From the NCBI RefSeq assembly GCF_000183405.1, contig NC_014758.1:2007501-2071500 (forward strand): a DNA stretch of 64,000 bases. Reading direction: 5' to 3'. The notes beneath the pieces are model-generated. The model searched no databases. It saw only the letters and a program-made list of their open reading frames with translations, and was not told where the DNA came from. This DNA comes from Calditerrivibrio nitroreducens DSM 19672. Its GTDB lineage: Bacteria > Chrysiogenota > Deferribacteres > Deferribacterales > Calditerrivibrionaceae. Position numbers and translations under genes: made by a program. This document shows, one piece after another, positions 38,624-47,189 of the stretch; position 1 is the stretch's first letter, and every line of letters starts with the position of its first letter.

Positions 38624-38815
38624 AATCCAAATGTTAGGTTTTTATCTTTTATTTTATACTATATATGGATTATTTCTTTTTCAGCTTTAGCATTTTCTAC
38701 AGCTTTAATTCTTACAATAAAAACAATAAAAGGATTACTTATATTTTTGATAATACTAAATTTCAACAGTATAATTAGAAAGCTTTTATTAAAAAAAGGG
38801 GAAACTTTAAGATGA
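38624..38815 (+). pseudogene. wzy: Detached 3' end of wzy
   Basis: After the IS256 element, and in the frame that continues the interrupted gene, about 61 codons run open from the target copy to TGA at 38813-38815. They encode a hydrophobic segment ILYYIWIISFSALAFSTAL, a second one further on and a basic tail RKLLLKKGETLR. The TGA overlaps the ATG of the next gene, as seen throughout this operon. Confidence 0.8.
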
Positions 38816-40246
38816 AAAGATTGGTTTCAATTTACATTTTTATTATTTTTATTTTGATATCTTTAGAAATGGGCTTCTCAACGGAATTAAACAAAAATAA
38901 ATTAGAGTTTATAACAAATGGATATGGTAAAGATATAAGATTTTATCTTTCTGCTGATACCAGTGAAGAAGAATTGAAATCTTTAGTACTTGATTTAAAA
39001 AAAAATGAAGTTTAATTATGTAATCTTTTACGATGTGATGCCAGATTACGGTATTCCATATTCAGAAAAAGATATTTGGGTTCATCCTCGGAATAGATTT
39101 TATAAAACAAAGGGATTAAAAAAAGATATAGTAATATCAAAAGAAAAAATGAAATTATTGGTAAAACTACTACACGACAATAACATTAAAGCCATATACT
39201 ATGATGAGATATGCTCTAAATTAGACCAGTATAAAATATACACTCCAATTACGTATCCTACAGATTACAAATACTATTCAATTCCTTATTTTTTCAACTC
39301 TTACAATTTAAACAGAAACAAGGTTATATCTTTGTATGGTAAAGAATATGGTGATGATGCTAATTTATTTTTAATAAAAGAAACATATATAGCAAACCTA
39401 AAGAAAATTGTAGATGAGATAAAATTTGATGGAATATTTTTAGATAGCTTAGGTTGGTTATGTGAAATATCGTCTTTCGGACGCACATACAAAGGAACAA
39501 AGATTGATAAAAGTCCTGATTCTATCTGTAGTGATTTCATTTCGGAAATAAAGAAAGTTATAGGTAAAGATTTTTTGATTTTTGGAAATTTTGGATTTTA
39601 TGTTGATCCAGATAAAGTATTTTCAAATACAAAAAAACTTATTGATTATTGGGTAGTTGAGTTTCCATCTTTAGAATTAATTAGAAAGATTGAAATTTAT
39701 CCAAAAACTTTTTCAGATCTTAATGAATCTTTTAATTCAGGATTTTATGATATTGTCGTATATCAGCCCTTCTTTAATATGTCTAACTCGGAAACCTATG
39801 AATACCTAATTGCAATAGCAGCAATTAATGGAGTAGGCATATATCATAAAAATGATTATTTGGGTATCAAAGTACTACGAGAAACCATTAGTAAATACAA
39901 TAACTTCATTTTCTCTAATAAACAACTATTCGGAGGATATAAAAGTTGTAAAGAGATAGTTTTAAATAAACACCCTGATATACCAGTTAATTGTATAGAT
40001 ATTGGAAAATCCTTGATTATAAACTTTCTTACTGTTGAATCAAGTAGTTACCTTTGGGAGCCGAGAACTGTACACGACAAAGTTGAAATATCATTAAATG
40101 AAAGTTTTTGCCGAAAAGATATAACTGCTTTAAATCCTGAAAATTTAGATATTAATATATCAAAGAAGCTTTATAAAAATACATGTAAAATTGAAATTGT
40201 TTTTCCTGAATCTATAACATGGATAATACTGGAGGTTAAAAAGTGA
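38812..40246 (+). pseudogene. Exported glycoside-hydrolase-like protein, one-base frameshift in an A9 run
   Basis: The first frame (38812-39015) has a signal peptide, IYIFIIFILISLEMGFS, then LSADTSEEELKSLVLDLKK. At 38997-39005 nine A's throw it off; eight would join it directly to the second frame (39005-40246, 413 residues if started at the internal ATG). The second part resembles TIM-barrel putative glycosidases: FDGIFLDSLGWLCEI and then YWVVEFPSLELI. A secreted or periplasmic glycan hydrolase is possible. Transcriptional slippage on the A9 run could restore some product. Confidence 0.55.
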
Positions 40247-41409
40247 AAGTTCTTTTTATTTTGGGTTTTTATCCGGAAATTGGTGGACCATATACAAATG
40301 TAAAAAATTTGTTGTTAAAACTGGTTGAAAAAGGTGTTGATGTTAAGGTCTTATCGCCTTTACCTAAAAATTACGATAAGAAAAAGATAGAATTTATAAA
40401 AAAGCTTCCTTTTCCTGTTGAATACATTAAGGAACAGCTTCCTCGCTATATCTGGCCATCTTTCTCTTTAAAGTTTTTTAAAAAAATTAATGAAGAAGCA
40501 AAAAGGTATGACTTATTCCATTCAGCAATGATTTTTGACTTTTATAATTTACCTCTGCTCTTACAAAAAACTCCTTTCATCTGTTCTCCTCGTGGCACTT
40601 TTATGCAAGAAGCATACAAAATGAAGTTATTCAAAAGAGTTAAAAAGGATGTCTTTCTTAAACTATCAGGAAAAAGGATATTAGAAAAAGCAAGGTTTAT
40701 ACACCTTATTACAGAAGAAGAAAAGAGACATTTTCTTCAATTCTTTCCTGAATTTGAGGACAAAATCAGAGTTGTTTCAAACGGGTTAATTTTACCAGAA
40801 TTTGAGGCAGATTTAACAAAAGAAGATTTGTTAAAAAAATATCCTTATTTAAAAGACAAAAAAATAATCCTGTTTTTAAGCCGAGTAAACTGGAAAAAAG
40901 GACTTGATTTATTAATACCTGCTTTTGCACAACTCCACTCAGAAATGAAAGATGTTCACCTTATTATCGCAGGTAAAGATGATGGTGACAGTTATGAGAA
41001 TAAAGTCAAAGAATGGGTAAAAAAATACAATCTTAATGACTCTGTAACCTTTACTGGACTGGTTACAGGTAAGGATAAATTAATACTTCTGTATGGAAGT
41101 GACATTTTTGTTTTACCTTCTTATTCAGAAAACTTTGGTGTAGCAGTTGTAGAGGCAATGGCTTGTGGTTTACCTGTTGTCATTTCCGATAAGGTGGGAA
41201 TATCCAATGAAATTAAAGCAAATAATGCTGGACTTATTGTCCAGACAAATATTGAAAGTATTTATGAAGGGATGAAAAAACTTCTTGAAAACGGAAGTTT
41301 AAGGAAAACAATTTCTGAAAATGGTATACGGTTAGTAAGGGAGTATTATAATATAGAAAAGGTGGCAGACAAAATGATAGAAATGTATGAGGAGGCTTTA
41401 AAGAAATGA
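40243..41409 (+). CDS. Glycosyltransferase family 4 protein
   Basis: A 388-residue GT-B protein: N-terminal GFYPEIGGPYTNVKNLL, then CSPRGTFMQEA, ILFLSRVNWKKGLDLLIPAF, and YSENFGVAVVEAMACGLPVV with a classical EX7E motif. It is coupled to the previous gene by ATGA-like overlap. It probably adds one sugar to the repeat unit. Confidence 0.87.
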   Translation: MKVLFILGFYPEIGGPYTNVKNLLLKLVEKGVDVKVLSPLPKNYDKKKIEFIKKLPFPVEYIKEQLPRYIWPSFSLKFFKKINEEAKRYDLFHSAMIFDFYNLPLLLQKTPFICSPRGTFMQEAYKMKLFKRVKKDVFLKLSGKRILEKARFIHLITEEEKRHFLQFFPEFEDKIRVVSNGLILPEFEADLTKEDLLKKYPYLKDKKIILFLSRVNWKKGLDLLIPAFAQLHSEMKDVHLIIAGKDDGDSYENKVKEWVKKYNLNDSVTFTGLVTGKDKLILLYGSDIFVLPSYSENFGVAVVEAMACGLPVVISDKVGISNEIKANNAGLIVQTNIESIYEGMKKLLENGSLRKTISENGIRLVREYYNIEKVADKMIEMYEEALKK

Positions 41410-41527
41410 AAGCAAAATACTATTGTGAAGGAGTGGAAAACACAACCCATAAATAACTACTTTCATTTTAACATTTAAGAGATGGATCTTTAAAATATTA
41501 ATGTAGATAAAAGGAGAGATAATAAAA
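41410..41527. other. Short intergenic gap with a 16-codon scrap
   Basis: The gap interrupts the otherwise overlapping gene order. A 16-codon frame from an ATG at 41406 to a TAA at 41454-41456 has no recognisable content and may be the start of a lost gene. AAAGGAGAG near its end is the ribosome site of the acetyltransferase. Confidence 0.35.
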
Positions 41528-42079
41528 ATGGTTGATTTGTCAAAATATGACAACAGCTGGTATGACCCTGGAAATAAAATTAAAATTTTGATATGGTATT
41601 TTATTAATTTATTATTTTTTAAAACTTCCATTCCATATCCTTCAAAAATAAAAGTTTTATTATTAAGAATTTTTGGGGCAAAGATTGGAAAAAATGTCGT
41701 AATTAAACCCTGTGTAAACATAAAATATCCATGGTTTTTGAAGATAGGTGATAATGTTTGGATTGGAGAAAATGTTTGGATTGATAATCTAACAACTGTT
41801 GAAATAGGAAACAATGTATGCATCAGTCAAGGAGCCTATATTTTCACTGGCAACCACAACTATAAAACTCAATCTTTTGATTTAATTATAAAGCCTGTCA
41901 TCATAGAAGATGGCGTATGGATTGGAGCAAAGGCAATAGTTTGCCCAGGTGTTAGGTGTAAAAGTCACAGTATTTTATCCGTAGGTTCTGTTGCTACAAA
42001 AGATTTAGAGGAATATACAGTATACCAAGGAAATCCAGCAGTTCCAAAAAGAAAAAGGATAATAGATGATGGAACATAA
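41528..42079 (+). CDS. Hexapeptide-repeat O-acetyltransferase, WcaF-like
   Basis: A 183-residue left-handed beta-helix acyltransferase. After a hydrophobic N-terminus it shows repeated hexapeptides (GAKIGKNVVIKP, IGDNVWIGENVWI, IEDGVWIGAKAIV) and the catalytic-type FTGNHNYKT, with YQGNPAVP at the C-terminus. The order and start (VDLSKYDNSWYDPGNK) match putative colanic acid acetyltransferase WcaF. It would O-acetylate a sugar of the repeat unit with acetyl-CoA. Confidence 0.87.
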   Translation: MVDLSKYDNSWYDPGNKIKILIWYFINLLFFKTSIPYPSKIKVLLLRIFGAKIGKNVVIKPCVNIKYPWFLKIGDNVWIGENVWIDNLTTVEIGNNVCISQGAYIFTGNHNYKTQSFDLIIKPVIIEDGVWIGAKAIVCPGVRCKSHSILSVGSVATKDLEEYTVYQGNPAVPKRKRIIDDGT

Positions 42080-42103
42080 ATATTATGAGATGGGGCCTAA
42101 AGC

Positions 42104-42862
42104 ATGAAAATCTCAATAATAACACCTGTGTTAAACGCAGTAGATACAATAGAAGACTGCATAAAAAGTGTGCAAACGCAAACTTATAAGAATTTAGAAC
42201 ATATTATAATTGATGGTGGCTCTACAGATGGCACTTTAGAAAAAATTAAAAAGCTTTTTAACGATAAGATGATAGTAGTTTCAGAACCCGATGAAGGTAT
42301 ATATGATGCATTGAATAAAGGTATAAAATTAGCAAGTGGAGAGATAATAGGTATTCTACATTCAAGCGATTTTTACTATAATGACAAGGTTTTAGAGATG
42401 GTTGCGGAAGTTTTTTTAAACTACGATGTAGATTCTTGTTATGGAGATTTAACTTATGTCGACAAATTCGACACCAGTAAAATAATAAGATACTGGAGGT
42501 CAGGCTATTACAAACATGGATTGTTTAGATTGGGTTGGCATCCACCTCACCCAACTTTCTTCGTTAAGAAACAAGTTTATGAAAAGTATGGATTATATAA
42601 CACATCTTTTAAAATAGCTGGAGATTATGAACTTATGTTAAGATTTTTAGAAAAATATAATATATCTACCTATTATATTCCATATATTTTAGTTAATATG
42701 AGAATTGGAGGAAAAAGTAATCAGAGTTTAAAAAACATAATTTTTATGACATTGGAAGATTATAAAGCTTGGAAAGCAAATCAGCTTAGAGGAGGAGTTT
42801 TGGCAATATTGTTTAAAAAACTTTCAAAAGTTTCACAGTTTATTGTAAGACCTAAAAGTTAA
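42104..42862 (+). CDS. Glycosyltransferase family 2 protein
   Basis: A 252-residue GT-A enzyme with ISIITPVLNAVDTIEDCIKS, EHIIIDGGSTDGTLEKI, EPDEGIYDALNKGI and HSSDFYY in the DxD position. The last part, WHPPHPTFFVKK and AGDYELMLRFLEKY, is typical of WcaA-like transferases. The usual second Asp of the DxD is replaced by the SSD arrangement that is common in this subgroup. Confidence 0.87.
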   Translation: MKISIITPVLNAVDTIEDCIKSVQTQTYKNLEHIIIDGGSTDGTLEKIKKLFNDKMIVVSEPDEGIYDALNKGIKLASGEIIGILHSSDFYYNDKVLEMVAEVFLNYDVDSCYGDLTYVDKFDTSKIIRYWRSGYYKHGLFRLGWHPPHPTFFVKKQVYEKYGLYNTSFKIAGDYELMLRFLEKYNISTYYIPYILVNMRIGGKSNQSLKNIIFMTLEDYKAWKANQLRGGVLAILFKKLSKVSQFIVRPKS

Positions 42863-42903
42863 AAATTAGGCTATTTTTTTAAAGATTTATTAATAAAGGG
42901 AAT

Positions 42904-43851
42904 ATGGAGGAAAAAGTTATTTTGGTAACATTTTTTGTTAGTTTACTTATTAATGCTGTTATAGTCATATTGGCAAGGAAGATTGATGTTTTTATTACTG
43001 ACCATCTTCATTCTGGACCGCAGAAGTTTCATGAAAATCCTACTCCAAGAATTGGTGGACTTGGTATATTTTTGGCAATGTCTGGCTGGTTTATAGTCAA
43101 CAATTATTGGATTTTTTTATTAGTTTCTATTCCGGTTTTTTTAGCAGGTTTTATAGAAGATATAACAAAAACTCTAAATCCAAAAGTTAGATTGTTTTTA
43201 ATGAGTGTAAGTGGAGTTTTGGCTTACTTCTTACTTGATGCTAAAATATTAAAGGTAAATCTTCCTATTGTTGATGATATTCTTGCTATACCTTTACTCT
43301 CTTTTTTATTTACCATTTTTGCATTAGTTGGAATAGCAAATGCTATAAATATTATTGACGGATTTAATGGACTCGCCAGTGGAGTTAGTATTATGATTTT
43401 ATTTTCAATATCATTCGTTGCCAACAGTGTTGGAGATACTTTTATAAGAGATGTTTCTGTTGTCTTTATTTTTGCAATATTTGGATTTTTTGTTTTAAAC
43501 TGGCCATTTGGAAAAATATTCTTAGGAGATGGTGGTGCATACTTTATAGGTTTTTTGGTTGGAGTATTAGCTGTGATTCTTGTAGAGAGAAATAATGTAG
43601 TTTCACCTTGGTTTGCTTTGACAGTAATGATTTATCCTATTTATGAAGTTTTGTTTTCAATATATAGAAAGAAATTTCTTAGAAACTTATCACCTTTCGA
43701 ACCTGACAGTGTTCATTTTCACATGCTTATTTACAAAATTTTGATTAAAAGAATTTTCCCAGACAAAAACAAGTTGTTTAGAAACTCTACATCTTCTATT
43801 TTTATATGGATTTTAAACTTTATACCTATAACTTTATCTGTGATTTTTTAA
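42904..43851 (+). CDS. WecA/MraY-like undecaprenyl-phosphate sugar-1-phosphate transferase, shortened by an in-frame TAA
   Basis: A polytopic enzyme (315 residues before the stop) that would start the repeat unit by moving a HexNAc-1-phosphate to undecaprenyl phosphate. Visible motifs are HENPTPRIGGLGIF, FIEDITKTLNPKVR (acidic pair), NIIDGFNGLASG, LGDGGAYFIGF and DSVHFHML. At 43849-43851 TAA interrupts, but the same frame continues for another 33 codons with a typical membrane helix (see next entry). AAAGGG precedes the ATG. Confidence 0.85.
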   Translation: MEEKVILVTFFVSLLINAVIVILARKIDVFITDHLHSGPQKFHENPTPRIGGLGIFLAMSGWFIVNNYWIFLLVSIPVFLAGFIEDITKTLNPKVRLFLMSVSGVLAYFLLDAKILKVNLPIVDDILAIPLLSFLFTIFALVGIANAINIIDGFNGLASGVSIMILFSISFVANSVGDTFIRDVSVVFIFAIFGFFVLNWPFGKIFLGDGGAYFIGFLVGVLAVILVERNNVVSPWFALTVMIYPIYEVLFSIYRKKFLRNLSPFEPDSVHFHMLIYKILIKRIFPDKNKLFRNSTSSIFIWILNFIPITLSVIF

Positions 43852-43962
43852 AATAATACACTAATTTTGATTGTTATTTGTGTTTTATTTGCATTAGCTT
43901 ATAAAACTGTATATAGGAAACTGATATATTCAAAAATAGGTAATTTTATAAATGGTAATTAA
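43852..43962 (+). pseudogene. In-frame C-terminal continuation of the WecA-like gene
   Basis: Downstream of the TAA the same frame encodes NNTLILIVICVLFALAYK and TVYRKLIYSKIGNF before a final TAA inside the IS1595 end. A hydrophobic helix followed by basic residues is what WecA-family C-termini look like, so the internal TAA is likely a point mutation (or an error), and the true C-terminus was cut by the IS. Confidence 0.6.
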
Positions 43963-44858
43963 TCATTTTATTCCACCCTTAATAATTTCTATAATTCTAC
44001 CAAACAAATTTTCATTTCTATTATTATATCTGAATTCAAGCTCTTTTAGATAATAGGGGAAATTAGACTCTGATAACCCATGATATTTTAGCAGTTTCCC
44101 TTTAGCATAACTCCAAAAACCTTCTCTTCCATTTATATAAACCTTACCATTTGCAAATCTTTTACTATGGTCTATTCTCTCATGCCTAAATCCATACATA
44201 ACAAGTCCGTCATAACTCTTGAATTTATCCGTATATATTAAACTCCCTCTTTTAACTTTCTTGATGGTTTCTTTCAATAGTGTTTCTGCTTTTACATCCT
44301 TAACTATTTCTACCTTTACTTTACCACCTATTTCAAGAATACCAAAACTGGTATCTTATTTTGAGAACCTCTACCTCTTTTACCCTTCATTTTACCACCA
44401 AAATAACTTTCATCAATCTCTATTTCTCCAGCTAAAATGTCATCCTTTGAGGTAGATTTATATATATACTTTCTGATTAACATAAAAATCTTATGAGTTG
44501 TATTATAAGATAGGTTAAGTTCTTTAGAAGCTTTTAGGACAGGTATCTCAAGTTCAAAAAGCTTAATAGACAAGACAAACTTAGTAAAAGGTATTTTTAA
44601 ATTTTCAAGTATACTATCTTTTCTTGAGCTCCATTCTTTTTTGCAGCGATAACATTTAAAAGAGTTTCTTCTAACCTTACCAAAATGTAGATTGCAGCAG
44701 TAAGGACAATGAGTAAAAGTTTTTAGAATACCCTTTTCTCTTAAGAAATCTTCTGCTTTTTGTTCATCTGTAATTATTTGTGCTAAATCTACCAAATCCA
44801 TCTGCCACCTCCTAACCTTGAAATATTATACAGAGGTGGAATATTTTAATTAATCACC
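43954..44858. mobile_element. IS1595-family insertion sequence
   Basis: A 905-bp element with imperfect terminal inverted repeats: GGTAATTAATCATTTTATTC at 43954 and, inverted from 44858, GGTGATTAATTAAAATATTC; both continue CACC. I could not see a clean target duplication. It ends the O-antigen cluster. Confidence 0.8.
43963..44801 (-). pseudogene. IS1595 (ISXO2-like) transposase, one frameshift
   Basis: The N-terminal zinc ribbon (CPYCCNLHFGKV and FKCYRCKKEWS) and IEIDESYFGGKMKGKRGRG, with the first catalytic Asp, are intact. At about 44344 a T run is one base short (GTTTTGGT for GTTTTTGGT), which ends the frame; the next frame resumes with GILEIGGKVKVEIVKD and includes IYTDKFKSYDGL and NGKVYINGREGFWSYAK. 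About 280 residues would result if repaired. Confidence 0.85.
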
Positions 44859-44886
44859 TAAAATTTTTATTTATCTTTGATAAAAT

Positions 44887-45082
44887 GCAAATCTGAATCT
44901 GATTTACGACCTCAATAACACCATCTATTACCCAGAACTCGGTGCTTTATGCGGAGTAGATAAAAATATCAATAAATATGAGATTGTGGGAATAAATACC
45001 GATTTAATTTCAATACACTCTTTGAAAATGTCGATTTTTGTTTAGGATATATCTATGAAATAAATAGATTAATCGCAGGTTA
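44887..45082 (+). pseudogene. Gene fragment of unknown type
   Basis: An open stretch after the IS1595 element reads DLNNTIYYPELGALCGVDKN and, after a one-base slip near 45004, FENVDFCLGYIYEINRLIAG to a TAA. The alternating polar and aromatic pattern could be outer-membrane beta strands. I do not recognise the family; it looks like the 3' end of a gene lost from the cluster. Confidence 0.35.
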
Positions 45083-45180
45083 ACAAGATAAAAAAAGAGC
45101 TTAGTCTGTCTTAATAATACAATCCATAAAATTTTTAGGTTAATTAGAACATATATATAAATTCTCTTCAAAGTATGATA

Positions 45181-45256
45181 TTTTTACAGGAAAAATACAT
45201 ATAGATGAAAGCTATATAAGGTACCAGCTTTTGGTATTCTTGAGAATTGAACAATT
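45181..45256 (+). pseudogene. Degenerate IS1595 transposase remnant
   Basis: TGKIHIDESYI in one frame is followed in the next by VPAFGILE, both matching the DDE core of the IS1595 transposase next door. The flanks (45083-45180 and 45257-45447) are AT-rich and show no gene. This is a second, much older copy. Confidence 0.5.
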
Positions 45257-45447
45257 CAAAATATTTTGTTTTAAAGAAATGTTATACAACAAGATCTTTT
45301 ATCAGTGTTCCATTTTTGTGTTTTCTTAGGGATCGATGTATGCTTATTGTTCCAGTCATTAAAAAAGACGATCCACGCAGAAAATCAAACTAATTGACTG
45401 AAATAAAATCGATTGTATTTCGTTTTTAAATATATCACACCAATCAC

Positions 45448-45549
45448 TTACCTTCTTCCGCAGCCGCAAACTTTTTTTCTCTTACCTATGATAAACATAA
45501 AGATCACTATAAATAATAATGAGAATAAAAATATTGCAAGAAATTTCAT
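45448..45549 (-). CDS. Small CGCG membrane protein coupled to hemD (33 residues)
   Basis: The peptide MKFLAIFLFSLLFIVIFMFI is one long membrane helix, followed by IGKRKKVCGCGRR. Its ATG overlaps the hemD TGA as ATGA, so it sits in the haem operon and should be translated by coupling. The cytoplasmic CGCG tail could bind iron, haem or another metal. I know of no firm match; small cysteine-tailed membrane proteins act as assembly factors in other systems (for example NqrM). Confidence 0.55.
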   Translation of the reverse strand: MKFLAIFLFSLLFIVIFMFIIGKRKKVCGCGRR

Positions 45550-46262
45550 GATTTGAAGATAGAAACCAAAAGATCCACAATCCCATCAACTGAAAAATAG
45601 GTTTTGGGATAGATCGATTCTATCCCAATGCTCATCAGATAATCGTGGGTAGTGGGCCCTATCGAAACAAAAAGAGGAACCTTTTTGATTTTGGAAAAAG
45701 TCACCTGACTGAAAAACCCTTTGGCGGCCGATGGGGATAAAAATGTGACTGCATCGATATGTATTTCATTTAAAAAATCGGTAATATAATCCTGCTGATA
45801 ACAGATCTTTTCTGTTGTATACAAAGTGGGGGCATCCACTATTGCACCTTTTTCAGTGAGGAACCTTATCAGCTCATCAGGTCTCTCTTCAGCACCAGGG
45901 AGAAAAAACCGTTTACCCTTGATATCTTCACCAGACAGGTAGTTAATAATCCCTTTTTGGGAGAAGGTTTTTGGCACCTCTACATCTCTAAACCCCACCA
46001 TTTCCATACATTGTTTTGTCTTTTCCCCCACCGCAATTGCCCTTGAATAAAACAACTTATCCATAAATGGCTGAATATAGTTGCAGGCATTTCTGCTGGT
46101 CACAATCACAAAATCATACATCATCTCGCTTATAATTATCGAATGGGGTACCGTTTTGATCATCGGAAGGATATAAGGATAAAGTCTATTGTAAGATAGT
46201 TTATTGATAAATTCTACAGACATCTCCGGTTGTCTTGTTATGAGAATTTTACGACCTGGCAT
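45546..46262 (-). CDS. hemD: Uroporphyrinogen-III synthase
   Basis: The protein, 238 residues from the ATG at 46262 (PGRKILITRQPEMS), is a two-lobed HemD with weak overall conservation, as usual. IVTSRNACNYI, AVGEKTKQCMEMVGF and FLSPSAAKGFF are the recognisable parts; the last matches the family's TSPSA region. It cyclises hydroxymethylbilane to uroporphyrinogen III. It overlaps hemC by 14 bases; starts at 46271 or 46289 are possible but would extend further into hemC. Confidence 0.88.
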   Translation of the reverse strand: MPGRKILITRQPEMSVEFINKLSYNRLYPYILPMIKTVPHSIIISEMMYDFVIVTSRNACNYIQPFMDKLFYSRAIAVGEKTKQCMEMVGFRDVEVPKTFSQKGIINYLSGEDIKGKRFFLPGAEERPDELIRFLTEKGAIVDAPTLYTTEKICYQQDYITDFLNEIHIDAVTFLSPSAAKGFFSQVTFSKIKKVPLFVSIGPTTHDYLMSIGIESIYPKTYFSVDGIVDLLVSIFKS

Positions 46263-47175
46263 ATATATCATCCAAAATTTTTTTACCACCGTTTATAAGT
46301 ATCTTTTCCGCCACAGACTCACCTAATACTTCAGGTTTATCCATATCACCATATTCTTCATACTTCAAAAACTCATCACCGTCAAGTGACGATAAAAAGC
46401 CGATCATCTTTAATTTACCACCCTCTATTTTGCAATACCCACCTATGGGAGCCTGACATCCACCTTCCAATCTTCTCAAAAAAGCCCTTTCGGCTCTTGT
46501 GACAATCTCAGTTTTTTCATCTTTCATAAATTTGAGGATATTTTTTATCCTATCATCATCTTTCCTCACTTCAATTCCCAATGTCCCCTGGCAAACGGAT
46601 GGTACAATCTCAGAATCATCAAATGTATATTTTGCCCATTCAAGAAGGTTTAGCCTGTTTAGTCCGGCTCTGGCTAAAATTATTGCATCAAATGTTCCTT
46701 CGGTGAGTTTTCTTATTCTGGTATCCACGTTTCCCCTCAAATCCGTTATTTCTATATCCGGTCTTATCCTCGATATCTGAACCTTTCTCCTTAAACTACT
46801 CGTACCTAGCTTTGCCCCCCTGGGCAATTCATCTAAGTTATTATACTTTACCGACAGAAAGGCATCAAATGGTGATTCTCTATGAGGATTTACATAAATC
46901 TCCAGCTCATCAGGGAGTTCCACCGGTACATCCTTCATACTATGAACGGCCAGATCAGCCTCATTTTCAATTAGAGCATTTTCTATCTCTTTCACAAAAA
47001 GTCCTTTACCACCTATTTTGGCAAGGGGCACATCCAGAATTATATCTCCTTGAGTTTTGATAATTTTAAGCTCCACAAGCATTTCTGGGTATCTATTGGT
47101 AAGTAACGATTTGATATGGTTTGCTTGCCAGAGCGCCAATTTGCTTCCCCTTGTAGCTATTGTGATTTTTTCCAT
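46249..47175 (-). CDS. hemC: Hydroxymethylbilane synthase (porphobilinogen deaminase)
   Basis: A 308-residue HemC with ITIATRGSKLALWQAN, the HSMKDVP motif, TSSLRRKVQI and LEGGCQAPIGGYC; the Cys in GGCQ carries the dipyrromethane cofactor. It polymerises four porphobilinogens. It follows hemA by 14 bases and precedes hemD with overlap. Confidence 0.96.
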   Translation of the reverse strand: MEKITIATRGSKLALWQANHIKSLLTNRYPEMLVELKIIKTQGDIILDVPLAKIGGKGLFVKEIENALIENEADLAVHSMKDVPVELPDELEIYVNPHRESPFDAFLSVKYNNLDELPRGAKLGTSSLRRKVQISRIRPDIEITDLRGNVDTRIRKLTEGTFDAIILARAGLNRLNLLEWAKYTFDDSEIVPSVCQGTLGIEVRKDDDRIKNILKFMKDEKTEIVTRAERAFLRRLEGGCQAPIGGYCKIEGGKLKMIGFLSSLDGDEFLKYEEYGDMDKPEVLGESVAEKILINGGKKILDDIYARS

Positions 47176-47189
47176 CTTTACTCCCTCTT

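Noticed and set aside
43946-44866. Target-site duplication for the IS1595 element
   Set aside because: The flanks TTATAAAT and TAAAATTT are only loosely alike; no exact 8-bp repeat is present.
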